From positions 1 through 6,358 of the forward strand of contig JACNJG010000143.1 of NCBI GenBank assembly GCA_014382685.1: a DNA stretch of 6,358 nucleotides. Reading direction: 5' to 3'. The stretch is from Candidatus Cloacimonadota bacterium (GTDB lineage Bacteria; Cloacimonadota; Cloacimonadia; JGIOTU-2). The translations under genes were made by a program, and so were the position numbers. Position 1 is the stretch's first letter, and each line of letters starts with the position of its first letter. This document shows positions 6,288 to 6,358 of the stretch, in pieces. The notes under the pieces were generated by a model. That model worked only from the letters and a program-made list of their open reading frames with translations, was not told the DNA's origin and ran no database searches.

Positions 6288-6358
6288 GGATGCTATCCTT
6301 CAACTTAAGACATGCTCTGCGACATATCTCAAGTTTCAATTATGTAGGATTATTTCCC

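Larger units (their letters stand above)
6180..6358. other. Non-coding region after rnfB
   Basis: No reading frame with a ribosome binding site and recognisable product is seen on either strand. The stretch holds the CACGAAA units, a long hairpin and a small hairpin, GGAT-GCT-ATCC at 6288-6298. The remainder, about 6299-6358, shows nothing I can name. No classical stem plus T-run terminator for the operon is visible, so the transcript end is unclear; the long hairpin may serve or protect the 3' end. Confidence 0.6.

Overview
The window is a stretch of an anaerobic bacterial chromosome with all genes on the + strand. It holds the 3' part of ftsY (the SRP receptor GTPase) followed by a complete, intact six-gene rnf operon in the order rnfC-rnfD-rnfG-rnfE-rnfA-rnfB, then about 180 bases of non-coding DNA with a short tandem repeat and a long imperfect hairpin. 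The order CDGEAB, the separate and cysteine-rich RnfB, and the lack of nqr-type genes fit the Rnf type of anaerobes such as clostridia and Thermotoga rather than the gammaproteobacterial rsxABCDGE order. The DNA is moderately AT-rich, with good Shine-Dalgarno sequences. I cannot name the phylum; an uncultured anaerobic lineage would fit, but that is a guess.

Layout: 1-915, ftsY, cut by the window's left edge and probably missing only a few N-terminal residues. 916-973, a short AT-rich gap with an 11-base direct repeat, a possible -10 box and the rnfC ribosome binding site. 974-6179, the rnf operon, with gaps of only 11 to 21 bases between genes, each carrying a ribosome binding site. 6180-6358, no gene; three 9-base CACGAAA-type units, then a hairpin of about 17 pairs, then unassigned sequence.

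How the genes work together: RnfB takes electrons from reduced ferredoxin through a chain of [4Fe-4S] clusters. The membrane pair RnfA/RnfE carries a shared Fe-S site across the membrane, RnfG and RnfD carry covalent FMN, and RnfC holds FMN, Fe-S clusters and the NAD(H) site. The complex couples ferredoxin:NAD+ oxidoreduction to outward pumping of Na+ or H+. FtsY docks ribosomes making membrane proteins, and its adjacency to rnf looks like neighbourhood rather than shared function.

I see no clearly new system. The points most worth checking are the seven-cluster RnfB with a duplicated C-terminal ferredoxin module, the amide residues in place of the usual Asp in both flavinylation motifs (RnfD and RnfG), and the repeat and hairpin downstream of rnfB.
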